A DNA stretch of 64,000 nt, from contig NZ_HG964455.1 of NCBI RefSeq assembly GCF_000612725.1, forward strand, positions 90,205 to 154,204. The letters run 5' to 3'. Under the pieces are notes generated by a model. The model worked only from the letters and a program-made list of their open reading frames with translations, did not search any database and was not told where the DNA came from. Positions 52,077 to 60,679 of the stretch are shown here, in pieces. The translations under genes were made by a program, and so were the position numbers. Source of the stretch: Mycolicibacterium austroafricanum (GTDB lineage: Bacteria; Actinomycetota; Actinomycetes; Mycobacteriales; Mycobacteriaceae). Position 1 is the stretch's first letter, and each line of letters starts with the position of its first letter.

Positions 52077-52754
52077 TCAGGGCAGGCGCCAGTCGACAGG
52101 CTCGGCGCCCATCTGCGTGAGCAGGTCGTTGGCGCGGCTGAACGGCTTTGAGCCGAAGAATCCGCGTGACGCCGACAGCGGCGACGGATGCGGTGATTCG
52201 ATGACCGCGGTGTCGCCCAGCATCGGCTTCAGCGTCGAGGCGTCCCTGCCCCACAGCACCGCCACCATCGGCTGTTGACGAGCCACCAGCGCGCGGATCG
52301 CACACTCGGTGACCGGTTCCCAGCCCTTGCCGCGGTGCGATGCCGGTGTTCCCGGCCGCACGGTGAGGACCCTGTTCAACAGCATCACGCCCTGCTCGCA
52401 CCACGGCGTCAGGTCACCCGTCGAAGGCGTGGGATATCCGAGGTCCTCCCGGTACTCACGAAAGATGTTGTCGAGGCTGCGCGGCAGCGGTCGCACGTCC
52501 GGCGCTACCGAGAAACTCAGCCCGACGGCGTGCCCCGGTGTCGGATAGGGATCCTGACCGACGATGAGCACCCGCACCTTTTCCAGCGGGAACGTGAACG
52601 CACGCAACACGTTTTCTCCGGCGGGTAGATATCGGTGGCCGTCGGCCAGTTCGGCGCGCAGGAACTCACCCATCTGGGTCACCTGGGATTCCACCGGCGC
52701 GAGCGCGGAGGCCCAGCCGTCGTCGATCAATTCGCTCAATGGGCGTGCAGTCAC
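52077..52754 (-). CDS. ung: Uracil-DNA glycosylase
   Basis: Removes uracil from DNA. The water-activating motif VGQDPYPTPGHAVGLSFS and the C-terminal ESPHPSPLSASRGFFGS (with the catalytic His) are complete. The GTG start, VTARPLSELIDDGW, matches the homolog N-terminus; the open frame upstream is antisense to thiL. At 225 residues it is full length. It is 28 bases after thiL. Confidence 0.96.
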   Translation of the reverse strand: MTARPLSELIDDGWASALAPVESQVTQMGEFLRAELADGHRYLPAGENVLRAFTFPLEKVRVLIVGQDPYPTPGHAVGLSFSVAPDVRPLPRSLDNIFREYREDLGYPTPSTGDLTPWCEQGVMLLNRVLTVRPGTPASHRGKGWEPVTECAIRALVARQQPMVAVLWGRDASTLKPMLGDTAVIESPHPSPLSASRGFFGSKPFSRANDLLTQMGAEPVDWRLP

Positions 52755-52782
52755 GAGAGGCCAACTTAGCGGGCGATGGTTC

Positions 52783-53745
52783 TCAGAACGACTGCCAGCC
52801 CGCGCTTCCGCGCCACCGGGCACCGTCGACCGTGACCGCAGTCGTCCCGTCCGAGGCGCCGACAGTGCCGATGACGCGCCAACCCGGCGGCGGTTGGGAG
52901 GCGAAAGTGGCCACCAGCGCGTGATCCTCGCCGCCGCCGAGCACCCACTGCCGGGCGTCTGCACCAACCGCGGCGGCCGCCTCGGCCAACGCGTCGATGT
53001 CGGACTGCAGGTGCCCGATCGCCAGGTCGATGCTCACTTCCGAAGCAGACGCGATGTGCCCGAGGTCGGCCAGCAGACCGTCGGAGACATCCGTCATCGC
53101 GGTGGCACCGGCCCGCGCGGCGATCTCCCCTTGCCCGTATGGCGGTTCGGGGACCAGGTGGCGCCTGCGCAACGCGTCGTGTCCGGATATTCCGCTGTCC
53201 CACAACGTGAAACCGGCCTGCGAACGACCCAGTTCGCCGACCACCGCCACCATGTCGCCGGGTTTCGCTCCGTCGCGGCGCACCGGGTCGCGTCCGCCGA
53301 GATCGCCCAGCGCGGCCACCGAAACCACCCACTGCGGTGCGGCCACGACATCTCCGCCGACGATGCCCGCACCCATCAGCCCGGCCTCGTGCCACATACC
53401 GTCGGCGAGTTCGACCGCGCTCGCGGTGTCGGTATCACCCGGTGCGCCGAACGCCACGACGAACGCCGTGGACCTGCCGCCCATCGCCTCGATGTCGGCG
53501 GCGTTCTGCGCGATGGCTTTTCGCCCGACGTCGTGCGGCGAAGACCAGTCCAGCCGGAAGTGCCGGTTTTCGACGAGCATGTCGGTGCACACCACTACCC
53601 GGCCGTCCGGGGCGAGCACGACCGCCGCGTCGTCACCGGGACCCAGCGTGACGAACGGCGGCTGGCGCCGCCCCGCCGTCAAGCGGTCGATCACGGCGAA
53701 TTCGCCCCGCGCCGACAGTGTGTCGTCGGCGTCCTCGCCCGCCAT
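52783..53745 (-). CDS. thiL: Thiamine-monophosphate kinase
   Basis: Phosphorylates thiamine monophosphate to the active diphosphate. Motifs: GPGDDAAVV and CTDMLVENRHFRLDW near the N-terminus, then GGDVVAAPQWVVSV and TDVSDGLLADLGHIA. The ATG has GAGAGG upstream and gives 320 residues; longer starts at 53781 and beyond are less likely. It precedes ung on the same strand, and a RAM-domain gene is divergent. Confidence 0.94.
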   Translation of the reverse strand: MAGEDADDTLSARGEFAVIDRLTAGRRQPPFVTLGPGDDAAVVLAPDGRVVVCTDMLVENRHFRLDWSSPHDVGRKAIAQNAADIEAMGGRSTAFVVAFGAPGDTDTASAVELADGMWHEAGLMGAGIVGGDVVAAPQWVVSVAALGDLGGRDPVRRDGAKPGDMVAVVGELGRSQAGFTLWDSGISGHDALRRRHLVPEPPYGQGEIAARAGATAMTDVSDGLLADLGHIASASEVSIDLAIGHLQSDIDALAEAAAAVGADARQWVLGGGEDHALVATFASQPPPGWRVIGTVGASDGTTAVTVDGARWRGSAGWQSF

Positions 53746-53845
53746 GCCCGATCCTCTCGCCGCGCTGCCGCCCTGAACCATCGGCCCGCCTGAGGTACGT
53801 TTGGTCCCTGCCGCGTGGAGTCTATGCAGCCGGACGGAGGGAACT

Positions 53846-54088
53846 GTGGTCGAGGCATTTGTTCTCATCCAGACCGAGGTAGGCCGCGCGGAAGTGATTG
53901 CCAAACAACTCGCAGGCCTCACCGGTGTGGTTTCGGCGGAATATGTGACCGGGCCCTACGACGTGGTGGTCCGGGTCGCCGCGAACTCGCTCGACGAGCT
54001 CAAGTCGACGGTGGTGCCCAGCGTCCAGCAGGTCGCGGGCATCACCCGGACACTGACCTGCCCGATCGCCGACGGGGCACGGCCCTAG
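53846..54088 (+). CDS. Lone Lrp/AsnC ligand-binding (RAM) domain protein
   Basis: An 80-residue protein consisting only of the RAM fold: VEAFVLIQTEVGRAEVIAKQ, then GVVSAEYVTGPYDVVVRVAA and LDELKSTVVPSVQQVAGI. RAM domains bind amino acids or small effectors in Lrp regulators; here the DNA-binding half is absent, so it may sense or titrate a ligand, or pair with a full regulator. The GTG has GGAGG upstream. It precedes the DUF3515 gene by nine bases. Confidence 0.85.
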   Translation: MVEAFVLIQTEVGRAEVIAKQLAGLTGVVSAEYVTGPYDVVVRVAANSLDELKSTVVPSVQQVAGITRTLTCPIADGARP

Positions 54089-54097
54089 AGTTGGCGT

Positions 54098-54751
54098 GTG
54101 AGCAGCGAGAGCACAGACGGGCCGCCACGGGCGGCGCTCATCGCTTCGCTGATCGTCGCCGTCGGCGGGCTCGTCGCCGTGCTCGTGGTCGCCGCGGTGC
54201 TGCAGCGCACACCGGAGCCGCAACCCGTCGCGATCGCAGGGATTCCCGCTCCGCGCGCTGAGAGCCCGCAGTGCCGCGCCCTCGTCGATGCGCTGCCCGA
54301 TCAGCTGGGCGACTACCGTCGCGCCGCACTGCTGGAGCCTGCGCCGCCGGGAACGGCCGCCTGGCAGCGGGAGGAGCCGGGTAGCGAAGCTCTGATTCTC
54401 AGGTGTGGGCTGGACCGGCCCGCGGAGTTCGTGGCCGGAGCGCCGGTGCAGGTGGTCGATGCCGTCGAGTGGTTCCGGGTGGGCGAAGCAGGGGCGGGGA
54501 ATGACCGGGTGGGCGAAGCAGGGGCGGGGAATGACCGGGTGGGCGAAGCAGGGGCGGGGAATGACCGGGTGGGCGAAGCAGGGGCGGATGATCCGGCCGG
54601 CGAACGCAGCACCTGGTTCGCGGTGGACCGTCCCGTGTATGTGGCGTTGACGATCCCGGCGGATTCGGGGCCGACGCCCATCCAGACGCTTTCGAAGATC
54701 ATCGCGGACACTCTGCAGTCCAGGCCCCCGGATCCGGCCCCGATCGGGTAG
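54098..54751 (+). CDS. DUF3515 membrane-anchored protein with internal tandem repeat
   Basis: The counterpart of Rv2980. One helix (about residues 12-35, ALIASLIVAVGGLVAVLVVA) anchors a small domain with paired cysteines (SPQCRALVDALPDQLGDYRR and LILRCGLDRPAEF) and DRPVYVALTIPADSGPTPIQ. Residues about 126-164 are 3.8 copies of a 10-residue unit, VGEAGAGNDR. The function of DUF3515 is unknown. The repeat is not a general feature of the family that I recall, so it looks like a lineage-specific insertion. It stays in frame. Confidence 0.85.
   Translation: MSSESTDGPPRAALIASLIVAVGGLVAVLVVAAVLQRTPEPQPVAIAGIPAPRAESPQCRALVDALPDQLGDYRRAALLEPAPPGTAAWQREEPGSEALILRCGLDRPAEFVAGAPVQVVDAVEWFRVGEAGAGNDRVGEAGAGNDRVGEAGAGNDRVGEAGADDPAGERSTWFAVDRPVYVALTIPADSGPTPIQTLSKIIADTLQSRPPDPAPIG
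54475..54587 (+). repeat. 30-bp tandem repeat, 3.8 copies (VNTR) in the DUF3515 gene
   Basis: The unit GGGCGAAGCAGGGGCGGGGA plus ATGACCGGGT is present identically at 54481-54510, 54511-54540 and 54541-54570, followed by 17 identical bases. Six matching bases precede the first copy. Thirty bases is a whole number of codons, so copy-number change would keep the frame. Confidence 0.9.
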
Positions 54752-54882
54752 CGGCTCGCCAGAGGGTCTCTCACCGTCGAGATTGCTTCTACGGCTGCGG
54801 AATTCGAGATTGTGCCGCCGTGGATGCAATCTCGGCGGGGGTGTGGATTGGTGGCGGGACTTGTCACCGGGCGGCGGTAGTG

Positions 54883-54898
54883 TAGAACGTATGTTCGA
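54883..54898 (+). promoter_or_regulatory. SOS box (LexA site) overlapping the 13E12 gene start
   Basis: TAGAAC-GTAT-GTTCGA differs at one base from the mycobacterial SOS box TCGAAC-N4-GTTCGA. The start codon ATG lies within it. TTGTCA (54861-54866), 16 bases upstream of TAGAAC, may be the -35 element. 13E12-family genes in M. tuberculosis are among known LexA targets. Confidence 0.65.
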
Positions 54899-56678
54899 TC
54901 GGATGTTCGCGGGGCTGGACGAGCCGGCGTTGCTCGCTGCCATCGAACGAGCCGCCTGCGAGGAATCCCGGGCAGGGGCGCGTAAATCGGCGGCGATCGC
55001 GGCACTGGTGCACGAGTCCGTGACGTTTGACGACGTGCGTGACCAGTGGGTGTGGGACTCCTGGGCCGAGACCGCCTGCGAACTCGGCGCGGCGCTCAAC
55101 ACCAGCCACCGCCGCGCCTCGGCCCAGATGCGCATCGCCGTGGCCCTGCACGACCGGCTCCCCAAGGTGGCAGCCCTGTTCGCGGCGGGCCGCCTCAGCA
55201 CCCGGTTGATCGGGCAGATCACCTGGCGCACCCGGCTGGTGCAGGACCCGCACCTGCTGGCGCTGCTGGACACCGCAATGGCGGACAAGGCGACGCGGTG
55301 GGAACCCCTGTCCGACGACAAGCTGACCGCAGCCCTCGACGCAGTGATCGAGCGGTACGACCCCGATGCGGTGATCCGGGCCCGCGAACACGTCAGCGGC
55401 CTGGACTTTAGGGTCGGGGCCAGCGACGACCCCGACGCACTGGTCACCGTGTGGGGCAAAATCCTGGGCTGCGATGCGGCGGTGCTGGCGGCCCGCATCG
55501 CCGAACTGCTCAAAGGGCTCTGCGACAACGACCCCCGCAGCGTCTGTGTGCGGCGCTCGCATGCGGTCGGGGCCATCGTCCGCGGCCAGGACCGTCTGCG
55601 GTGCCGCTGCGGATCCCCGGACTGCACCGCCGCCGCGGTGGTGCCGGGATCGTCGAACGTGGTGATCTCGGTGCTCGCCGACCCCGCCGCCCTCGACGCC
55701 GTCCGCCAACTCATCGCCGACCAAGACCGCGACCAACAAGACAAACTCGCCGACAAGCACGCGCAGGCGAAGGGGAAGGCCGAGCCCGAGCCCGAGCCCG
55801 AACCTGCGGTCGAGGCCGAGCCCGAGGCTGGCGCGTCGGAGGTTGGTGAGGACGAGGAGCTCAGACCCGAACCTCAGACCGAGCCCCGCGCATCGGAAGT
55901 GGACGAGGACGAGGAGCCCGAGTCCGAATCTGAGCCCGCGGCCGAGACGACGCCCGCCACGCCCGCGGTGGAGCCGGTGCCGTCGCCCTCACCGGTGAAT
56001 CGTCGTCGGTGTGTGCGGGATTCAGGAGTGGCGTTGCTGCCCGGGGTGAAGATCCTGCCGATCGTGGCACTGGCCGAGGCGATCCGGGCCGGCGCGGCGA
56101 TCAAAACCCTGTGGCTGCCCGGCCCCGACCCAGAACCGCACTACCGCCCCTCGGCCAAACTGGCGGCGTTCGTACGTGCCCGGGACCTGTTCTGCCGCTA
56201 CCCCGGCTGTGACGTGCCCGCCGAACACTGCGACCTCGACCATGTGGTGCCCTATCCGTACGGGCCCACCCACCCGTCGAACCTGAACTGCAAATGCCGC
56301 ACCCACCACCTCGGCAAAACCTTCGCCGACGGCTGGCACGAGGAACAACTGCCGGACGGGACGGTGGTCTGGACCACCCCGGCCGGGCAGCGCAACACCA
56401 CAGTCCCGGGCAGCCGGTTGTTCTTCCCCGCCTGGGACACCACCACCGCCGAACTACCACCGATGACCGCTCCGCCACCAGATCCCAACCGACTGGCCAA
56501 GATGCCGAAACGACGACGCACCCGCGCCGCCGACCAAGCCGCCCGCATCAAAACCGAACGCGAACACAACGCCACCCAACGCGCCCTCGAATCCGAACGC
56601 GCCACCGCCGTCGAACACGACCGACAGGCAGGTCGACCACCACCAACCGACTACGGCGACGAGCCACCACCGTTTTAG
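54891..56678 (+). CDS. DUF222 / HNH endonuclease-domain protein, 13E12 family
   Basis: A 595-residue member of the mycobacterial 13E12 family. The N-terminal DUF222 region begins MFDRMFAGLDEPALLAAIER and spans about residues 1-290. A Glu/Pro-rich linker (about 290-365, EPEPEPEPE repeats) follows, then an HNH domain at about 435-475, with CRYPGCDVPAEHCDLDHVVP and NLNCKCRTHHLGKTF. The C-terminus is Arg/Asp-rich. These genes are repeated in mycobacterial genomes and thought mobile or SOS-linked; the biochemical role is not clear. It has no counterpart at this site in M. tuberculosis. Confidence 0.88.
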   Translation: MFDRMFAGLDEPALLAAIERAACEESRAGARKSAAIAALVHESVTFDDVRDQWVWDSWAETACELGAALNTSHRRASAQMRIAVALHDRLPKVAALFAAGRLSTRLIGQITWRTRLVQDPHLLALLDTAMADKATRWEPLSDDKLTAALDAVIERYDPDAVIRAREHVSGLDFRVGASDDPDALVTVWGKILGCDAAVLAARIAELLKGLCDNDPRSVCVRRSHAVGAIVRGQDRLRCRCGSPDCTAAAVVPGSSNVVISVLADPAALDAVRQLIADQDRDQQDKLADKHAQAKGKAEPEPEPEPAVEAEPEAGASEVGEDEELRPEPQTEPRASEVDEDEEPESESEPAAETTPATPAVEPVPSPSPVNRRRCVRDSGVALLPGVKILPIVALAEAIRAGAAIKTLWLPGPDPEPHYRPSAKLAAFVRARDLFCRYPGCDVPAEHCDLDHVVPYPYGPTHPSNLNCKCRTHHLGKTFADGWHEEQLPDGTVVWTTPAGQRNTTVPGSRLFFPAWDTTTAELPPMTAPPPDPNRLAKMPKRRRTRAADQAARIKTEREHNATQRALESERATAVEHDRQAGRPPPTDYGDEPPPF

Positions 56679-57778
56679 CGCAGGCCGGTGCCTCGTACGA
56701 TAGCCGTCTCGACCATCGTCGCCAGAAGTGTGGGGTAGTCGATGCCGCTGGCCGCCCACATCCGGGGATACATCGAGATCGTGGTGAATCCCGGCATGGT
56801 GTTGATCTCGTTGATGACGGGTCCGGCGTCGGTGAGGAAGAAGTCGACCCGCGCCAGGCCCTGGCAGTCGATCGCGTCGAACGCACGGATGGCCAACCCC
56901 CGGACCGCTTCGGCGATAGCGTCGTCAACCTTGGCGGGAACGTCGAGTTCGGCACCGTCGTCGAGGTACTTGGTCTCGAAGTCGTAGAAGCCGTCCTCGC
57001 GCCCGCGCACACCGGCCACCCGGATCTCCCCCACCGTGCTGGCTTCGAGGTGGCCGTCGGGGAACTCCAGCACGCCGCACTCCAGCTCGCGGCCCGGAAT
57101 CGCCGCCTCGACGATGACCTTGGGATCGTGCCGCCGAGCCAATTCGATGGCGGCGGGCAACGCGTCCCACGCCGTCACACGACTCACGCCGATCGACGAC
57201 CCACCTCGGGACGGCTTGACGAACACCGGCAGCCCCAACCGTTCCCGGTCTTCCAGCGACACGGTGGCCTCGCGCGGCCGCAGGACGACATGGTCACCGA
57301 CCGGTAGCCCGGCCGCGGTGAGCAACTTCTTGGTGAACTCCTTGTCCATGCCGGCGGCACTGGCCAACACCCCCGCCCCCACGTATGGGACACCGGCCAA
57401 CTCGAGCAGGCCCTGGATCGTGCCGTCCTCACCGTAGGGGCCGTGCAGGACGGGGAACACCACGTCGACGGCGGCGAGCACATCCCCTGCGGCGTCCCCC
57501 AGCGACAAGAGTTGGCCGCGTCGGCCCGGATCGGCGGCCAGCGCGAGTTCGGTGCCGGAGGATCCGCTGACACCCGGCAGAGCACCGTCGGTGATCGCCA
57601 GGGTCTCGGGCCGCCCGTCGGTGAGCACCCACGAGCCCTCGGGGGTGATGCCGACAGGGACCACCTCGAACCGCTGCGGGTCGAGGTTGCGCAGGATGCT
57701 GCCTGCGGAAACACACGAGATCGCGTGTTCGGAGCTTCGTCCGCCGTAGACGACGGCGACTCGGATGCGGGCAGTCAC
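56675..57778 (-). CDS. ddl: D-alanine-D-alanine ligase
   Basis: Joins two D-Ala residues for peptidoglycan precursors, and is the target of D-cycloserine. The N-terminus VAVVYGGRSSEHAISCVSAG, the ATP-grasp segments VFVKPSRGGSSIGVSRV and the Mg-binding RVDFFLTDAGPVINEINTMP are complete. At 367 residues it is full length. M. tuberculosis calls it ddlA. It overlaps the convergent 13E12 gene by four bases. Confidence 0.97.
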   Translation of the reverse strand: MTARIRVAVVYGGRSSEHAISCVSAGSILRNLDPQRFEVVPVGITPEGSWVLTDGRPETLAITDGALPGVSGSSGTELALAADPGRRGQLLSLGDAAGDVLAAVDVVFPVLHGPYGEDGTIQGLLELAGVPYVGAGVLASAAGMDKEFTKKLLTAAGLPVGDHVVLRPREATVSLEDRERLGLPVFVKPSRGGSSIGVSRVTAWDALPAAIELARRHDPKVIVEAAIPGRELECGVLEFPDGHLEASTVGEIRVAGVRGREDGFYDFETKYLDDGAELDVPAKVDDAIAEAVRGLAIRAFDAIDCQGLARVDFFLTDAGPVINEINTMPGFTTISMYPRMWAASGIDYPTLLATMVETAIVRGTGLR

Positions 57779-57807
57779 AACCTAGAGAGGCTACCGCCCC
57801 GGCCGCG

Positions 57808-58929
57808 TCATCCGGCTCCGAGTGCCTGCCGGACGTCGTCGACCAGGTCGTCGGTGTCCTCGATGCCCAGCGAGATCCGGGCGAAGCCGTCGGAGACGTG
57901 GTCGCCCCAGCGGGCGCGGCGGTCCACCGACGTGTGGATGCCACCGAAGCTCGTCGATGCGATCAGCAGCGCACTTCTGCGCACCAGGTCGTGTACGGCC
58001 TGCGCGTCACCCAGCTCGGCGGCGACGATCCCGCCGAAGCGCCGCATCTGCATCGAGGCGACGGCATGGGAAGGGTCCTCGGGCAGGCCGGGATAGCGCA
58101 CCGTGTGGACGGCCGGGTGAGATCGCAACATCAGGGCCAGCGCCGCGGCGTTCTGGCACTGCCGTTCGAAGCGCAGCCCGGCGCTGCCGAGGCTGCGCAA
58201 CACCAGCCAGGCCTCGAACGCGCCGAGGATCGGCCCGGCGTGCAGCCGCTCGCGTTGCACGCGCTCCATCAACTCGGGCTGACTACCGGCGACGTAGCCG
58301 GCAAGGACATCGTGGTGCCCCGCGAGCGCCTTGGTGGCACTGGCCACCACCAGATCGGCGCCGAGCGACAACGGCTGCTGGCCGAACGGGGTGGCGGTGG
58401 TGTTGTCCACGACGAGCAAGGTCCGCTGGGCCCGGCAGGTCATCGCCAACCGATGAAGGTCCACGACGTCGAGTCCGGGGTTCGACGGTGTCTCCGCCAG
58501 CACCACGTCCGCATCGCGGGCGGCGTCGCACATTTCCGCGCACCGCGCCTCGACGACGGTGACCCCGCGCGGGGCGAGGTACTCCTTGGCGTAGGCGCGC
58601 ACCTGGTAATAGCCGTCGGCGGGCACGACGAGGGTGTGGCCCGGCTCCGCGACGACGCGCAGCACCGACGTCAGGGCCGCCATTCCCGAGCCGAAAACCA
58701 GTGCGGTGGCGGCACCTTCGAGCCTTGCCAGCGCCGATTCCAGCTGGCGCCATGTCGGATTGGAGCTACGGCCATAGCTGTCGAGCGAGCCGTCTTCGTC
58801 GGGGGCCAAGTGGTAAGCGGCCGCAGGAACCGGTGGCGATGACACCGGGAGTCCTGGAATCGCTTCGGCACCAACGGCTTTGACACTCCTCGTGGAATCT
58901 CCATAGGTGCCCGCCATGTGCTCGGTCAC
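57808..58929 (-). CDS. Cys/Met metabolism PLP enzyme, cystathionine gamma-lyase-like
   Basis: The GTG overlaps the gpsA stop (GTGA) and gives 373 residues; an ATG four codons later is an alternative. Family phrases: YGRSSNPTWRQLESALARLE, FGSGMAALTSVL, DNTTATPFGQQPLSLGADL and the PLP lysine in VASATKALAGHHDVLAG. It should act on cystathionine, homoserine esters or cysteine; which one cannot be told. It is not between ddlA and gpdA2 in M. tuberculosis. Confidence 0.85.
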   Translation of the reverse strand: MTEHMAGTYGDSTRSVKAVGAEAIPGLPVSSPPVPAAAYHLAPDEDGSLDSYGRSSNPTWRQLESALARLEGAATALVFGSGMAALTSVLRVVAEPGHTLVVPADGYYQVRAYAKEYLAPRGVTVVEARCAEMCDAARDADVVLAETPSNPGLDVVDLHRLAMTCRAQRTLLVVDNTTATPFGQQPLSLGADLVVASATKALAGHHDVLAGYVAGSQPELMERVQRERLHAGPILGAFEAWLVLRSLGSAGLRFERQCQNAAALALMLRSHPAVHTVRYPGLPEDPSHAVASMQMRRFGGIVAAELGDAQAVHDLVRRSALLIASTSFGGIHTSVDRRARWGDHVSDGFARISLGIEDTDDLVDDVRQALGAG

Positions 58930-59921
58930 TCCGGTTTGGTAGTGCGGCCCAGAAGCAGAGCCACCGCGTCGTCGACGGACAGACCCTTGTGGCAGACCCG
59001 ACGCACCGCGTCGGTCAGCGGCATCTCGACGTCGTAACTCGATGCCAGAGCCAGCACCGATTGGCACGACGTGACACCCTCGGCGACGTGGCCGCCTGCC
59101 GCATCAAGGGCGGCCTGCATGGTGCCGCCCTTGCCCAAACGTTCACCGAAGGAGCGGTTCCGGGAGTGCGGCGACATGCAGGTGGCCACCAGATCACCGA
59201 TGCCGGCCAGCCCGGCCAGGGTGGCGGGCTTGGCCCCCAACGCAATTCCAAGCCGCATGATCTCGGCAAGGCCGCGGGTGATGATCGCCGCGGCAGTGTT
59301 CTCTCCCAGCCCGACACCTGCCGCCATCCCGCAGGCCAGCGCGATGACATTCTTACAGGCGCCCCCGATTTCGGCGCCGATGACGTCGGCGTTGGTGTAG
59401 GGCCGAAAGTACCCGGTGGACAGTGCGCGCTGCAGCGCCACCGCCCGGCCCGAGTCGGTGCACGCCACGACGGTGGCAGCCGGCTGCTCCTGCGCTATTT
59501 CGCTGGCCAGGTTGGGCCCGCTGACGACGGCCACCCGTCCGGGGTCGGCACCGGTCACCTGCACGATGACCTGGCTCATCCGCATCAGCGTGTGCAGTTC
59601 GATTCCCTTGGCCAGATTCACCAGCGTCGTGTCGGAGCCGAGGTGGTCCTTCCAGAGCTCGAGGTTGGCCCGCAGGGTCTGCGACGGGACGGCCAGGAAC
59701 ACCGTGCAGGCCCCGGCGAGTGCCTCGGCGGCGTCGCTGGTGGCACGGATCGCTTCGGGCAGCTCGGCATCCAGATAGCCGGAATTGCGATGCGTCCGGT
59801 TGATCTCGTCCGCCAACTCGGGCCTACGGGCCCACAGCGTGACGCTGTTGCCGGCATCAGCCAACACTTTCGCAAGGGCCGTGCCCCACGCCCCGGCACC
59901 CATCACCGTCGCCTCTACCAC
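58926..59921 (-). CDS. gpsA: Glycerol-3-phosphate dehydrogenase [NAD(P)+]
   Basis: Makes glycerol-3-phosphate for phospholipids. The Rossmann motif is GAGAWGTALAKVLADAGN near the N-terminus; NLAKGIELHTLMRMS and the catalytic-lysine helix GGACKNVIALACGMAAG follow. At 331 residues it is full length. M. tuberculosis calls it gpdA2. It is divergent from fbiD, with 35 bases between them. Confidence 0.95.
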   Translation of the reverse strand: MVEATVMGAGAWGTALAKVLADAGNSVTLWARRPELADEINRTHRNSGYLDAELPEAIRATSDAAEALAGACTVFLAVPSQTLRANLELWKDHLGSDTTLVNLAKGIELHTLMRMSQVIVQVTGADPGRVAVVSGPNLASEIAQEQPAATVVACTDSGRAVALQRALSTGYFRPYTNADVIGAEIGGACKNVIALACGMAAGVGLGENTAAAIITRGLAEIMRLGIALGAKPATLAGLAGIGDLVATCMSPHSRNRSFGERLGKGGTMQAALDAAGGHVAEGVTSCQSVLALASSYDVEMPLTDAVRRVCHKGLSVDDAVALLLGRTTKPE

Positions 59922-59956
59922 GGCTTCAGACTAACCGGGAATAATCGGCTGGCAGG

Positions 59957-60616
59957 ATGGCGCTCGTGAGCGGCATGAACAACAGCCACGCCGACGTCGG
60001 CCTGGTGATCGCGGTCAAGCGGCTCACTGCGGCCAAGACAAGGCTCGCGCCGATGTTTTCCGCCCGGACCCGCGAAGACGTCGTGCTCGCCATGCTCGTC
60101 GACACGATCACCGCGGCGATCGCCGTGCCCGCGCTGCGATCGGTTCTCGTCGTCACGCCTGACGAGGATGCCGCCGACGCCGCCCGGCAACTGGGCGCAC
60201 TCGTGCTGCCTGACCCGACTCCGCCGGGGCATCACGATCCGCTCAACAACGCGCTGACGGCAGCCGAGGTCGTCGCCCGTCGGGAGAACACGAACGTGGT
60301 TGCGTTGCAAGGTGATCTGCCGGCGCTGCGGACTGTGGAACTGGCCGAGGCGATCGGTGCGGCACGGGCACACGCCCGCAGCTTTGTCACCGACCGGCAC
60401 GGCACCGGTACGTCGGCGTTGTTCTCCTTCGGAGCGCCGCTCGACCCACACTTCGGGCTGGACTCCGCCCAGCGGCATCGCCGGTCCGGAGCCGTGGAAC
60501 TGACCGGCGACTGGCCTGGCCTGCGCTCTGACATCGACACTCCCGACGACGTGCTGGCCCTCAATGACCTCGGCGTCGGTCCGGCGACGGCGCGGGCCAT
60601 CGCACGCGCGCAGTGA
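59957..60616 (+). CDS. fbiD: Phosphoenolpyruvate guanylyltransferase, F420 synthesis
   Basis: FbiD (CofC type) activates phosphoenolpyruvate with GTP for coenzyme F420. The N-terminal AVKRLTAAKTRLAPMFSA is the nucleotide-binding segment; ALQGDLPALRTVELAEAI and RHRRSGAVELTGDWPGLRSD follow. At 219 residues it is full length. The start is at the first ATG; a GTG three codons later is also possible. It lies before ppk, as in M. tuberculosis. Confidence 0.93.
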   Translation: MALVSGMNNSHADVGLVIAVKRLTAAKTRLAPMFSARTREDVVLAMLVDTITAAIAVPALRSVLVVTPDEDAADAARQLGALVLPDPTPPGHHDPLNNALTAAEVVARRENTNVVALQGDLPALRTVELAEAIGAARAHARSFVTDRHGTGTSALFSFGAPLDPHFGLDSAQRHRRSGAVELTGDWPGLRSDIDTPDDVLALNDLGVGPATARAIARAQ

Positions 60617-60679
60617 ATTCAATGCGCATCGGCGGACTCGGTGGCAGGAGCACCCCGGTATAGGGAATCATCGACAGAT

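Noticed and set aside
54475..54587. The 30-bp repeat as a CRISPR array
   Set aside because: The copies are directly adjacent, with no spacers, and lie in frame inside a gene.
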